Assembly: GCA_963782465.1 (NCBI GenBank) | Contig: CAWAJR010000004.1 | Location: 248,001 to 312,000, forward strand | Reading direction: 5' to 3' | DNA from: JAODBJ01 sp963782465 | GTDB lineage: Bacteria > Actinomycetota > Acidimicrobiia > IMCC26256 > PALSA-610 | DNA length: 64,000 nt | In this document: positions 48,959 through 58,517 of the stretch, piece after piece | Position numbering within the stretch: position 1 is the first letter of the stretch | How the letters are laid out: every line of letters starts with the position of its first letter | Made by a program: the position numbers and the translations under genes | The notes under the pieces: model-generated | What the model saw: the letters and a program-made list of their open reading frames with translations, nothing else | Database searches by the model: none | Told to the model about the DNA's origin: nothing

Positions 48959-51517
48959 TCACTCCGACATGATCGCCCGCAGGACGTCGAGCTTGGCGGC
49001 GCGCCGGGCCGGCCGCACGGCGGCGACGAGCGCGCCGAGCACTGCGATCACGACCACGACGGCCAGCGATCGGGTCGGCATCGCGAACGCGCCGAGCCCC
49101 TCACCGCGCAGCGTGACACTGATCGACCAACCGAAGAAGGCGCCGAGCGCGATCCCGAGCGACGATCCGAGCAGCGCGATCAGTACCGCCTCGAGGCGCA
49201 CGGCCGCCTTGGTCTGGCCGCGCGTCATGCCGACGGCCCGCAAGAGCCCGAGCTCTCGAGTCCGTTCGTAGATCGACAGCGCCATGCTGTTCGCGATGCT
49301 GACCAACGCGATGACCACCGCGAGACCGAGCAGCCCGTACATGAGGTTGACGATCTGGTCGACCTGTGCGGCCTGGTCGTCGATGTACTGGCTGCGGCTC
49401 TGCACCGACGCGTTGCGATACGGCTGGCTCACCGTCGTGATCGCCGCCGCCGCCTTCGCGTCGCTCACCCCGGGCGCCTTCACGACGTAGACCGAGAAGT
49501 CGAACTGGTCGGCGCCGCTGCGTTCGTGCAATGCGTGGCTGATCACGAAAGCCCCGGCGAGTTGGTCCTTGGTGTAGATCCCCTCGACGTGCACCCGTTG
49601 CGAGAACCCGTTGAGGAAGCGAAGGTCGAGCACGTCGCCGACGGCGAGGTGGCGATGGTTCGCCTCGGCCTTGCTGACCATGAGACCGTCGGGCGTGAGC
49701 TTCGAGATCGAACCTTGCACCATGCCGATGTCGAAGACCTTGCCCACGGTCGCCGGGTCGACCGCGACGTAGGTCATGTCGCCGTTCTGGCCGGCTCCGG
49801 TGAGCCGGGCGGCGCCGATGCGGATACCCGTCGCCGCGCTCACTTCGGGAAGTTCGTTCAACTGGGTGGCCAGCTTCGGGCTGAGCCCACCGAACCCTGC
49901 CGTGTCGGTACTCACGACGTAGTCACCGGTGAACTGCTGCCCGAACACGTCGCGGGTCCAGTCCTTCGCCGACGCGGCGATGATGGTGATCGCCGACACG
50001 AGCGCGACACCGACCATGAGCGCGGCACCGGTGCGGGCGGTGCGCTTCGGGTTGCGCATCGCGTTCTCACGGGCGAGCGAACCGGTGATGCCGGAAACCT
50101 TCGGGAGCGGCGCACCGAAGAAGCGCGACACCGGACGCGCGATCAGCGGTCCGAGCACGAACGCGGCGACAAACGTGAGCAGGGCGCCGGCGCCGACCCA
50201 CGCGATGCCCGCGCCGGCCAATCCCATCGCGAAACCCGCGATGCCCAGGCCGAGCAGTGCCGCACCACTCGCCAGCCGTCGCCGCGATTGGCCGGACGTC
50301 TCGAGCGCGACGTCGCGGATCGCCGCGAGGGGCGGGACGCGCGACGCGCGCCACGACGGGAAGACCGCCGCGGCGACGGTCACCAGCATCCCGACGGTGA
50401 GGCCGGCGACCGCGGTCTGCGACGTGAACACGATGCCGCCTGCCGGGATGTCGATGCCGAACGCGGCCAGGAGCCCCTTGAGCGCGCCGGCGATCACCAC
50501 TCCGGCGGCGAGGCCGAGGACCGACGCGACCGCGCCCACGATCCCGGCTTCGATCAGCTGGGCACCGAGCACCTGCCGGCGCGTCGCGCCGACGGCCCGC
50601 AGCAACGCCATCTCACGAACCCGCTGCGAGACGATGATCTGGAACGTGTTGTAGATCGTGAAGCAGGCGACCACGAGCCCGACCGCCGCGAACACGAGCA
50701 GGAACGTGTTGAAGAAGCTGAGGCCCTGCTCGACGTCGTTCTGCACCTCGGCGGTGATCGCAGCGCCGGTCATGGCTTCGACACCGTGCGGCAGGACCGC
50801 CGCGATGCGGGCAGTCAGCTGCTGCTCCGTGACACCGTTCGTGCCATGCACCATCACCGCGTCGATCTCACCGGTATGGCCCAGGAGCGCCTGCTGCGCG
50901 GTCGGGAGGTCGAAGATCGCGACGCTCGCGCCGCCCGGCGAGTCGACGGAGCCGAAGCGTGCCGTCCCGACGAGGTCGAAGCGGTGCGGCCCCGTCTGTG
51001 TGAGCACGGTCACCTTGTCACCGATTGTCAGGTGCCCTTTCTTCGCGCTCTCGTTGTCGACGACGACCTCGCCCGGACCGGGCGCGTGAGACCCGTCGGT
51101 CAGGTGCCACGGGCCGAGCACACCGGAGACGTAGCTCATGCCGAGCGTCGGGGCACCGCGACCCGGGTTCCCGATCGCGTGCCCGTTCGCGTCGACGATC
51201 TGCGCGTAGCTCTGCACGACACCCTGCGCGTCGGCGACCCCGGGCACGCGCCGCACGGTCGCCACCACGGAATCAGGGATGCGGCCCCGTTGCGTGGTCG
51301 ACATCCCGCCGTTGTTCATCTCGACACTGGTCGCCGAACGGACGAACGTGTCCGTCTGGCTGTAGATGTCGGCGAACAGATCGTTGAACGTACGGCGAAT
51401 GGTGTCGGTGAACACGAGGGTGCCGCTCAGGAACGCGACGCCGAGCATGATCGACAACGCGGTGCTGAAGAGCCGAAGCTTCTTCGCCAGCGTTTCTTTG
51501 AGCGCGACGCGCAGCAC
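48959..51517 (-). CDS. MacB/FtsX-type ABC transporter permease
   Basis: 852 residues from ATG 51517. N-terminal membrane segment (FSTALSIMLGVAFLSGTLVF), a large extracellular MacB-PCD domain (about 40-260), three membrane segments (FLLVFAAVGLVVACFTIY and others), then a second FtsX half with its own outer domain (about 530-700) and final segments (LLGLAVVIALVSIANSM, LALLGSSLGIAL-like). RELGLLRAVGMTRGQ and REMALLRAVGATRRQ are the twin FtsX signatures. Such permeases move lipids, peptides or lipoproteins by mechanotransmission. It starts 3 bases after the ATPase stop. Confidence 0.9.
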   Translation of the reverse strand: MLRVALKETLAKKLRLFSTALSIMLGVAFLSGTLVFTDTIRRTFNDLFADIYSQTDTFVRSATSVEMNNGGMSTTQRGRIPDSVVATVRRVPGVADAQGVVQSYAQIVDANGHAIGNPGRGAPTLGMSYVSGVLGPWHLTDGSHAPGPGEVVVDNESAKKGHLTIGDKVTVLTQTGPHRFDLVGTARFGSVDSPGGASVAIFDLPTAQQALLGHTGEIDAVMVHGTNGVTEQQLTARIAAVLPHGVEAMTGAAITAEVQNDVEQGLSFFNTFLLVFAAVGLVVACFTIYNTFQIIVSQRVREMALLRAVGATRRQVLGAQLIEAGIVGAVASVLGLAAGVVIAGALKGLLAAFGIDIPAGGIVFTSQTAVAGLTVGMLVTVAAAVFPSWRASRVPPLAAIRDVALETSGQSRRRLASGAALLGLGIAGFAMGLAGAGIAWVGAGALLTFVAAFVLGPLIARPVSRFFGAPLPKVSGITGSLARENAMRNPKRTARTGAALMVGVALVSAITIIAASAKDWTRDVFGQQFTGDYVVSTDTAGFGGLSPKLATQLNELPEVSAATGIRIGAARLTGAGQNGDMTYVAVDPATVGKVFDIGMVQGSISKLTPDGLMVSKAEANHRHLAVGDVLDLRFLNGFSQRVHVEGIYTKDQLAGAFVISHALHERSGADQFDFSVYVVKAPGVSDAKAAAAITTVSQPYRNASVQSRSQYIDDQAAQVDQIVNLMYGLLGLAVVIALVSIANSMALSIYERTRELGLLRAVGMTRGQTKAAVRLEAVLIALLGSSLGIALGAFFGWSISVTLRGEGLGAFAMPTRSLAVVVVIAVLGALVAAVRPARRAAKLDVLRAIMSE

Positions 51518-51520
51518 GGT

Positions 51521-52282
51521 TCACTCCCCCATGTTCCTCAGAGCGTCGAGGATCCCGTCCATCGTGGGTTGCTCGACTTCCTTGACGATGCGGCCGTCGG
51601 CGAGGAACACCACCCGGTCGGCGTAGCTGGCGGCACGCGCATCATGCGTGACCATCACCACCGTCTGGCCGAAACCGTCGACCGCGGCGCGAGTCATTTC
51701 GAGCATCTCGGTCGCGGAGCGGGAGTCGAGGTTCCCGGTCGGCTCGTCGGCGAAGATCAATTCGGGGCGCGTCATCATGGCCCGCGCCGCCGCGACCCGC
51801 TGCTGTTGCCCACCCGAAAGTTCCGACGGGCGGTGACGCAACCGATCCTCCAGCCGTAGCGACCCGACAAGGGTGCCGAGCCACGCCCGGTCGGCCTTGC
51901 GACCGCCCAGGGCGAGCGGGAGGGTGATGTTCTCCTCGGCCGTGAGCGTGGGGATGAGGTTGAACGTCTGGAAGACGAACCCGACTCGGTCGCGGCGCAG
52001 CTTCGTGAGCTGCTTGTCGGTGAGCTTGGTGAGGTTCGTGTCGCCGAGGTACACGGCGCCCGAGGTGAGGGAGTCGAGACCGGCGAGGCAGTGCAGGAGC
52101 GTCGATTTCCCCGAACCCGACGGGCCCATGATCGCCGTGAACCGGCCCGCTTCGAACTCCAGGGTGACCTCGTCGAGCGCCCGCACCGCGGTTTCGCCCT
52201 TGCCGTAGATCTTGGTCGCCGCTTCGGCACGCGCGGCAACAACGACCGGCGGTGCCTCACGCGGGAGAGCAGCGAGCGCCAT
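51521..52282 (-). CDS. MacB/LolD-type ABC transporter ATP-binding protein
   Basis: 253 residues from ATG 52282. ATKIYGKGETAVRALDEVTLEF, Walker A GPSGSGKST, Q-loop FVFQTFNLIPTLTAEENI, signature ELSGGQQQRVAAARAM, Walker B LIFADEPTGNLDSRS, switch His in VMVTHDARAA. The short helical insert and NLIPTLTAEEN are typical of the LolD/MacB group. It energises the adjacent permease. The 134 bases upstream, up to the P450 stop at 52417, hold no clear promoter. The cargo is not evident: there is no MFP subunit gene, as expected for a single-membrane bacterium. Confidence 0.92.
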   Translation of the reverse strand: MALAALPREAPPVVVAARAEAATKIYGKGETAVRALDEVTLEFEAGRFTAIMGPSGSGKSTLLHCLAGLDSLTSGAVYLGDTNLTKLTDKQLTKLRRDRVGFVFQTFNLIPTLTAEENITLPLALGGRKADRAWLGTLVGSLRLEDRLRHRPSELSGGQQQRVAAARAMMTRPELIFADEPTGNLDSRSATEMLEMTRAAVDGFGQTVVMVTHDARAASYADRVVFLADGRIVKEVEQPTMDGILDALRNMGE

Positions 52283-52416
52283 CGCAACCTCCGCTTCTAC
52301 CGCTTCGATACGGCGAGGATGCGCGCCGCGAAATCGGCGGAACAGAGGCAGATGGCCAACGCACCCGGAACGGCCCTAGGGCCAGGGGGCACGTTCGGGC
52401 CTCCCGGGGACGGGCG

Positions 52417-53631
52417 TCAGCCGGCGTTGACCGGCAGCGCGGTATAGCCGTGCAGGGTGATGCCCTCCCGATGTACGCCGTCGCCGGCGAGCTGCAGGTG
52501 TGGGAACCGCCGCAGCAACGCGGGGAACGCGATCTCGGCTTCGAGTTTCGCGAGCGGTGCGCCGAGGCAATGGTGGATCCCGCCGCCGAACGACAGCGAT
52601 GGCTCACCGCCACGATCGAGGTCGAGGCGGTCGGGGTCGTCGAACGCCGCCGGGTCACGGTTCGCGGCACCGACCACGGTGAGCAGGCGCGTCCCTTCGG
52701 CGACTTCAACTCCGCCGACACTGAGGTCGACCGCGGCCGTACGCCCGAAGAGGATCTGCAGCGGCGTGTCGAAGCGCAACAGTTCCTCGGCCGCGCCCGA
52801 CGCCAGTTCCGGTGAGGAGCGAAGCTCCGCGGCTTCGTCGGGGCAGGCGAGCAGCGCGACGAGACCGTTGGCGAGCAGCCCCGTCGTCGTCTCGAACCCC
52901 GCGCCGAGCAGGAGCGCGGCGGTCGTCACCAACTCGTCGTCGGTGAGATGTTCGCCGTCGTCTTCGGCCGCGACGAGGGCCGAGATGAGGTCGCCGGCCG
53001 GCCTCGCCCGTCGCTCCTCGGCGAGCGCCCCCAGATAGGCCGCGATCTTGCCCGCCGCGAGATCGGCCTGATCGACGGCGTCGACGTGCAGTAACTCGAG
53101 GACCTGGGTCCAGTCGCGCACGAGCCCGCGGAACATGGCGCGGTCGGCGGGAGGCACGCCGAGCAGTTCGCCGATCACCGCGACGGGAACCGGGAACGCG
53201 AACGTTTCGACGAAGTCGACGACTCCGTCCATCCTGTCGATCGCCGACGCCACGATCCGTTCGATCGACGAGCGCAAACCGGCAACGTGCCGCACGCTGA
53301 ACGCGCTCGCGACCAACCGGCGCAGGCGAGTGTGCGACGGCGGGTTCAACATCAGCAGGCTGCCGAACATCATCCGGAGCGACGGCCGCTCGCACCAATC
53401 CGGGTACCCCGACGCCGTGAGCAACGGGCCGGGGTTCTTGCGCACGTCCGGGCTGCGTAACAGCGCGGCACATTCGCGGTACCCGGTGACGACGACCGCG
53501 CCGTCGGGCGACGCGACCGCCGGGCCGAGTGCTCGTAGCTCGCGGTAGACGGGGTACGGATCGGCCTGGCCGGCCGGCGTGACGAGTTCGGCGACGAGGT
53601 CGCCCACTTCCGATGCGGTGGTGATCGACAT
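52417..53631 (-). CDS. Cytochrome P450
   Basis: 404 residues from ATG 53631. The I-helix is LLLGAGFETTTGLLANGL (acid-alcohol pair replaced by Glu-Thr). The K-helix ExxR is in EELLRFDTPLQ. The haem loop is SFGGGIHHCLGAPLAKLE with axial Cys near residue 355. Typical bacterial class I P450 size and layout, so it needs a ferredoxin and reductase encoded elsewhere. It hydroxylates some hydrophobic substrate; there is no pathway context beyond nearby transporters. 68 bases separate it from the sedolisin stop on the same strand. Confidence 0.92.
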   Translation of the reverse strand: MSITTASEVGDLVAELVTPAGQADPYPVYRELRALGPAVASPDGAVVVTGYRECAALLRSPDVRKNPGPLLTASGYPDWCERPSLRMMFGSLLMLNPPSHTRLRRLVASAFSVRHVAGLRSSIERIVASAIDRMDGVVDFVETFAFPVPVAVIGELLGVPPADRAMFRGLVRDWTQVLELLHVDAVDQADLAAGKIAAYLGALAEERRARPAGDLISALVAAEDDGEHLTDDELVTTAALLLGAGFETTTGLLANGLVALLACPDEAAELRSSPELASGAAEELLRFDTPLQILFGRTAAVDLSVGGVEVAEGTRLLTVVGAANRDPAAFDDPDRLDLDRGGEPSLSFGGGIHHCLGAPLAKLEAEIAFPALLRRFPHLQLAGDGVHREGITLHGYTALPVNAG

Positions 53632-53699
53632 GCATGACAGTGGTACGCGGCCCGCCGCGCGTTACACGGAGATGCACGACCTTGCCCGATCGGGCGATG

Positions 53700-55364
53700 T
53701 CAGCCGATCGAGGCAACCGCCTGCGCGACGTCGAAGGTGCCGATGCCGGTCGCGAGGTCGTAACCGGGTGTCGCGGGGTACGGGCCGGTGTCGCCGAGCA
53801 CGACGTCGTGGAACGCCGCGGTGCCGTTCGCTCCGTAGAGCAGCGGGCCCGCGAAACCCAGGCCGTTGCCACCCGCCGATTCGAGCCGGGCCCACACCCC
53901 GAGCGCCAACGGCGAAGACAGGCTCGTCCCGCCGATCGCGGTCGGCGTCCCGTCGAGGTAAACGTTCGCGCCGCTGTTCGGGTCGGCGTCCATCGCGACG
54001 TCGGGAACGGTCCGGCCGCACGTGACGACCATCAGCAAGCCGCAGGCGGTGCCGAGCGGCGGCGCGACGCCGTTCTGGTCGGCGGGCGGTGCTTCGAAGA
54101 GGCTCGGGCCGCCACCGCCCGCGAGCCACGCGATCTCCGTGTTGTAGGAACCGTCGCCGTTCGTCACCAGGGTCGTGCCCCCCGCCCCGATCACCCACGG
54201 CGACGACGCCGGGTAATTCACGTCGGGAACGCCGGCCGGTACACCGTTCGCGGCCGCCCCGACCGGGCAGAACCCACCGGTATCGCCGGCCGACGCGAAC
54301 ACCGTCTGGCCCTGCGCGGCGGCTTCCATGAAGACGTTGTCGTCGGCGGCCATCGAGCCGTCGAGGTACGCCTGGAACTCGCATTCACCGAACGATGCGC
54401 TCGCGGCTTTCGCGACGCCATCGGCCGCGAACTGGTTGAACGCAGCGGTGATGTCGGGGTCACTCAACGACGACGCGTCGTAGAGGTAGAGGCGGGCGAC
54501 GTTCGCAGCCATCCCGGTCGAGTACTGGGTATCCATGTCCCACTCGTCGACACCCGAGGTGTCGGTGCTCGCCGGGCCGGTCGGCACGACGGTCACCGGC
54601 ACTTGTGCGAGGCCGTTGGCCTGCTCCTCGGAACGCAAGTCGGTGACGACACCGCTCACGTCACCCTCGGCGAAGATGCCGATACTCGTCGACGTCCCCG
54701 TCGGCGCGTTCGTCGCGTCGTAGGCCTGCCAGAACCCCTGCGGGTTGTACGTGCACGGGATGCCGACGCCGCTGATGGCACACGACGACGGCGGGTTGCC
54801 GGCCGGCACCGGGTGCGCTCCCATCGTGGCGGCATCGGTCAGGCCCAGAACTGAACCGACGATGCCGCTCAGCGCGCTCGGTACCCGGGCCGCGGCGGTG
54901 TTGGCGAACACCGTGCGACCGTGTTGGCGGTACCGCTCGATCGGCGTGCCGAACGCGGCGGTCGCCTGCGCGGCCGTCGCCTGCGCGGTCACGAGCAACC
55001 GGTTCGACGCGACCCGCACGTTGCCGAAGCCGTTCGCGGTCAGGTACGACGCGACGCTTCCGGCCTGCGCGACCGTCGGCGCGTACGAGGACGCGAACTC
55101 CGCCGGTGACACGACGGTGCCGTGCTGGATGCCACGCTGCAACGCGGCGGTGTTGTGCAACGTGAGCGACACGGCAACGTGCATCGGCATCGAAGCGGGC
55201 GCGGGACCGAGGTCGGTCGCGCCCACCAGCCTCTCGGCCTGCGTCGCGGTCGTCGCCCACAACGTTGTGGCGCCGGCTGCGCCCATCCCCGTGGTTGCCA
55301 GGGTCGCAAATGCGAGCGCGACGGCAGCCAAGGTGGCGCCGGCGGCAGCGATGGATGTGCGCAT
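53700..55364 (-). CDS. Secreted sedolisin (S53) protease with pro-domain
   Basis: 554 residues from ATG 55364. Signal peptide about 1-32. An activation pro-domain of about 35-195 (VAVSLTLHNTAALQRGIQ, YRQHGRTVFANTAAARVPSAL). The catalytic domain has Glu274 and Asp278 in VDEWDMDTQ, Asp361 in FASAGDTGG (oxyanion hole) and Ser481 in IGGTSLSSP. The end has the calcium-site pattern GDTGPYPATPGYDLATGIGTFD. All residues of the Ser-Glu-Asp triad are present. Sedolisins are self-activating acid endopeptidases, so the host may live at or create low pH. The frame is open upstream, but the signal peptide fixes the start. Confidence 0.92.
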   Translation of the reverse strand: MRTSIAAAGATLAAVALAFATLATTGMGAAGATTLWATTATQAERLVGATDLGPAPASMPMHVAVSLTLHNTAALQRGIQHGTVVSPAEFASSYAPTVAQAGSVASYLTANGFGNVRVASNRLLVTAQATAAQATAAFGTPIERYRQHGRTVFANTAAARVPSALSGIVGSVLGLTDAATMGAHPVPAGNPPSSCAISGVGIPCTYNPQGFWQAYDATNAPTGTSTSIGIFAEGDVSGVVTDLRSEEQANGLAQVPVTVVPTGPASTDTSGVDEWDMDTQYSTGMAANVARLYLYDASSLSDPDITAAFNQFAADGVAKAASASFGECEFQAYLDGSMAADDNVFMEAAAQGQTVFASAGDTGGFCPVGAAANGVPAGVPDVNYPASSPWVIGAGGTTLVTNGDGSYNTEIAWLAGGGGPSLFEAPPADQNGVAPPLGTACGLLMVVTCGRTVPDVAMDADPNSGANVYLDGTPTAIGGTSLSSPLALGVWARLESAGGNGLGFAGPLLYGANGTAAFHDVVLGDTGPYPATPGYDLATGIGTFDVAQAVASIG

Positions 55365-55515
55365 GGATGACCGATGCTCCGTTCCCCGCCCCACGTCTGT
55401 GAACAGTGCCCGCGCCACCCTCGTCCGAGGCCCGGGGCGCCTTACCCGGCGGCGATCGCCCACCAAACCACCTCTCCGCATATTTCTCGCCCCGGGCGCT
55501 GCGAAGATTGGGGCC

Positions 55516-56712
55516 GTGTCGATCCATGTGCGCATGTCGTCCCGTGACCCCGCGGAACTCCACCGGGGCGCGACGCCGCTCGAACTGTTCTTCGACCTGA
55601 CGTTCGTCGTCGCGATCTCGGAAGCGGCGTCCGCGCTGCACCACGGGTTCGAGACCGGCCACACCGCGAGCGTCCTGCTCGGCTACCCGCTGGTGTTCTT
55701 CGCCATCTGGTGGGCGTGGATGAACTTCACCTGGTTCGCGTCGGCCTACGACACCGACGACGTGCCGTACCGGATCGCGGTACTCGTGCAGATGACCGGC
55801 GTGCTGATCCTTGCGGCCGGTGTCCCGCGCGCGCTCGCCGACCAGCGTTTCGCCGTGATTGTGGCCGGCTACGTCGTGATGCGGACGTCGATGGTCGCGC
55901 TCTGGCTGCGCGCCGCCGCCGCGCACCCCGAAGGCCGGCGCTGCGCGTTGCGGTACGCGGCGGGCATCGCGGTGTTGCAGCTCGCCTGGATCGCGCGGCT
56001 CGCCCTCCCCGACCGCATCGGCGTCGTGACGTTCTTGGTCCTCGCGACGGGCGAACTGCTCGTCCCGATATGGGCGGAGGCCGCCGGCCGTACGGCGTGG
56101 CATCCCGCCCACATCGCCGAACGGTACGGCCTGTTCACGATCATCGTGCTCGGCGAAACCGTGCTGGCCGCGACCGTCGGCGCGCAGGAAGCCATCGACG
56201 GCAACGCGACGTTCGGCGAACTGGCCACGGTCATGATCGGCGGTCTTCTCATCCTCTTCTCCATGTGGTGGATCTACTTCGACATGCCGGCCGAGAAACT
56301 CGTCGCCGAGGCCCGCGCCCATTTCGCCACTCGACTGTCGGGCGCGTTCGCGTGGGGTTACGGGCACTACATCGTGTTCGCGAGTGCCGCGGCGGCCGGC
56401 ACCGGCTTGGCCATCGCCGTCGACCGCGCCGCACATCACTCACGCCTCACCGAGATCGACGCGTCGTTGACCATCACGGTGCCCGTCGCGCTGTACCTGC
56501 TGGTCGTGTGGCTGCTGCACATCCGTTACAAACCGCCGGGGCCCTTGCGCGACTTCGCCGTACCGGTCGCCGTCGGGTTGATCCTCGCGTCGAGCTTCAC
56601 GCCCCAAGCCGTGCTCTTCACCGGCCTGCTTCTCGCGGCGCTCGTCGCGGCCAACCTCGCGGCCAACACCCCGCGTGCAATGCCGGGGCGCGAACCACGG
56701 TTGAGGCGATGA
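55516..56712 (+). CDS. ltrA: LtrA-like membrane protein
   Basis: 398 residues from GTG 55516; ATG 55534 is an equally good start. The family opening is RGATPLELFFDLTFVVAISEAASAL, and ERYGLFTIIVLGETVLA is the second hallmark. About ten membrane segments run through the protein, including FFAIWWAWMNFTWFAS. LtrA (low temperature requirement A) proteins are widespread in actinobacteria; the molecular function is unknown. It is divergent from the sedolisin gene across 151 bases that show no clear operator. Confidence 0.9.
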   Translation: MSIHVRMSSRDPAELHRGATPLELFFDLTFVVAISEAASALHHGFETGHTASVLLGYPLVFFAIWWAWMNFTWFASAYDTDDVPYRIAVLVQMTGVLILAAGVPRALADQRFAVIVAGYVVMRTSMVALWLRAAAAHPEGRRCALRYAAGIAVLQLAWIARLALPDRIGVVTFLVLATGELLVPIWAEAAGRTAWHPAHIAERYGLFTIIVLGETVLAATVGAQEAIDGNATFGELATVMIGGLLILFSMWWIYFDMPAEKLVAEARAHFATRLSGAFAWGYGHYIVFASAAAAGTGLAIAVDRAAHHSRLTEIDASLTITVPVALYLLVVWLLHIRYKPPGPLRDFAVPVAVGLILASSFTPQAVLFTGLLLAALVAANLAANTPRAMPGREPRLRR

Positions 56713-56790
56713 TGACTGAAGGCCACCGGATCACGATCGCGCCGTGAACCACGTCGAGATGCGCGCCACATTGCTGAAGTACGACTCGAG

Positions 56791-57972
56791 CTACGTCCTC
56801 GCTCGAACCTCGCGGTTCGTGCTCAGGCGCGGCGGGCCGGGCGCAACCGGCTTCGGCTCCTCCGGCACGGCCACCGGGACCGGCGGGGTGCGCTTGACCG
56901 GCGCCGTGCGGTAGCGGTACACGACACCGCCGATGTCGACGAAGTACGTGTGGTCGCCGTCGTCGTCGTGGTGCAACACGAGCGCGCCGTGGTGGTCGGC
57001 CAGGTTCATGAGAGCACCGATCTTCGCGATGTCGACCAGTGGGCGCGTTGCGTCGCCGGCGACGCCGCCGACCGGCACGAGCGAACGGCCGTAACGAGCC
57101 GCGATGTGGGCCGCTTCGTCCTTCCCCCGGGCGCGGCGGGCCAGCAGCGCGACCAGCCCGCCGAGCAGGAGCAGCAGCCCGCCGAAGCGCAGGCCGAGGG
57201 AGCGGGCGCTCGCGACGTCGATCCCGTGACCGGCCGCCGCCAGTTGCGCGCGCCCGACGCGTGTACGCGGCACCGTCCCGTTCTGCGACGACGAATACGG
57301 TTCGGCGGTCGATGACGCGCTCGTCGTGTTGGCACCGCTCGACGTGACGGCAGCGGGCCGCAGCGCCAACGGTTCCAGGATGAAGTTCATGCGGGGCGAG
57401 AAATGGTCCACGACCGTGTGACCGTCGACGGTCGCGTTGACGGTCGTTCGCGCGATCACCCCGAGTTGGTGGTCGCCACCTTTCACGCCGGTCGCGGTCT
57501 CCAACTGCCCGATCAGCAGATCGAGCCGGGGCAGGTCGAGGGTCGCGTGCGCCCGGGCCTGCTCGCCCGAGAACCGTTGCGCGCGAGTGAGCACGACGGT
57601 GCGTGACCATCCGTTGGGGCTGCTCAGTACGGCCTCGATGTCGACAACCCCCGAAGCTGCGTGAACAGCTGCGCTCGAGAAGCCGAACGTGAAGTTCACA
57701 TTGACGCGGTTCGCCAGCCGGCGGAAGACGACGTCGCCGGTGTGCGCGCCCCCGCCGTTGTACACCGGCGCGGCCGGCGACGGTGCGTCGTACGAGAACG
57801 CACCGCGCTCGGTGTACTTCACCGGGTCACTGATCGTGCTCGTGGGGGAACGCGTGAACGCGAACCCGGCGAGCACGATGCCCGCCGCGCCCGCGACCAG
57901 GAGACCGTTCTGTACGAGCGTGGCGCTCGGCGCGGCGCCGGCGCGCAGGACCATCGCGCGCCCGCGGCGCAT
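56791..57972 (-). CDS. Membrane protein with large outer domain, DUF5305-like
   Basis: 393 residues from ATG 57972, overlapping the signal peptidase stop as TGATG. One membrane segment near the N-terminus (about 20-38, VQNGLLVAGAAGIVLAGFAF), an outer domain of about 200 residues (FSYDAPSPAAPVYNGGGAHTGDVVFRRL, VVDIEAVLSSPNGWSRTVVL), a second membrane segment (about 290-308, LGLRFGGLLLLLGGLVALLA), then a cytoplasmic tail with LVDIAKIGALMNLADHHGALVLHH. This layout matches DUF5305 proteins, which commonly follow SipW-type signal peptidases. Probably an assembly or quality-control partner for the secreted product. Assignment is from layout and context. Confidence 0.65.
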   Translation of the reverse strand: MRRGRAMVLRAGAAPSATLVQNGLLVAGAAGIVLAGFAFTRSPTSTISDPVKYTERGAFSYDAPSPAAPVYNGGGAHTGDVVFRRLANRVNVNFTFGFSSAAVHAASGVVDIEAVLSSPNGWSRTVVLTRAQRFSGEQARAHATLDLPRLDLLIGQLETATGVKGGDHQLGVIARTTVNATVDGHTVVDHFSPRMNFILEPLALRPAAVTSSGANTTSASSTAEPYSSSQNGTVPRTRVGRAQLAAAGHGIDVASARSLGLRFGGLLLLLGGLVALLARRARGKDEAAHIAARYGRSLVPVGGVAGDATRPLVDIAKIGALMNLADHHGALVLHHDDDGDHTYFVDIGGVVYRYRTAPVKRTPPVPVAVPEEPKPVAPGPPRLSTNREVRART

Positions 57973-58466
57973 CAGGCTGGGCGCGCGCGCCGGGCGCGCC
58001 GGCGCGTGGCCGCGCCCGCGCTGACGACGACGAGCAGCCCGCCGACGAGCATGACGTGGCGCGGATCGTCGGCCCACCCGAGCAGCTCACCTCCGCGCGG
58101 CACGCGCACCCACAGCCGCCCGACGATGTGGTCGGGACCGAAATGCTCGGGGTCCGTGTACGAGTTGTTGTCGCCCTTGAAGACGAACTTGTCGCCGTCG
58201 CGACCGACGATGCGGTGCATGACGATGCGATGGAGCAGATCACTGCGGTACGCGACGATTTCACCGACGTGGTACGAGGGCGACGAGCGTGCGATCGCCA
58301 GATCGCCTTCGTGCAGGTGCGGCACCATGCTGTGCCCGGTCGTGCGGACATAGGTGACGGAGCCGCCGAACCGGGAGGGCGCGAGCACGAGATAGCACAG
58401 GCAGACGAGCGCGGTCGTGAAGACCGCGCCCGTCAGGAAGCGCCACCGTTGGCGGAATACGCGCAC
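57972..58466 (-). CDS. sipW: ER/SipW-type signal peptidase I (S26B)
   Basis: 164 residues from ATG 58466. Membrane segment about 11-29, nucleophile Ser46 in TTGHSMVPHL, general-base His84 in IVMHRIVGRDGDKF (His instead of Lys marks the ER/SipW type), Asp99 in FKGDNNSYTD, and a second membrane segment about 137-152. In Bacillus, SipW processes TasA/TapA-type matrix proteins. Here it sits between a small secreted protein gene (51 bases upstream) and the DUF5305-like gene, so it is probably dedicated to that secreted protein. It is a second, different signal peptidase from the one at 3.7 kb. Confidence 0.88.
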   Translation of the reverse strand: MRVFRQRWRFLTGAVFTTALVCLCYLVLAPSRFGGSVTYVRTTGHSMVPHLHEGDLAIARSSPSYHVGEIVAYRSDLLHRIVMHRIVGRDGDKFVFKGDNNSYTDPEHFGPDHIVGRLWVRVPRGGELLGWADDPRHVMLVGGLLVVVSAGAATRRRARRARPA

Positions 58467-58517
58467 GTTTCCTTGTCGTCATGCCTGGTCAAGGCATGAG
58501 TGCGCGCTCCCGGCCGG

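Noticed and set aside
49526..51859. A 777-codon open frame on the plus strand
   Set aside because: It is antisense to the MacB-type permease, whose motifs and membrane segments are clear; the frame is low-complexity Arg/Glu/Asp.
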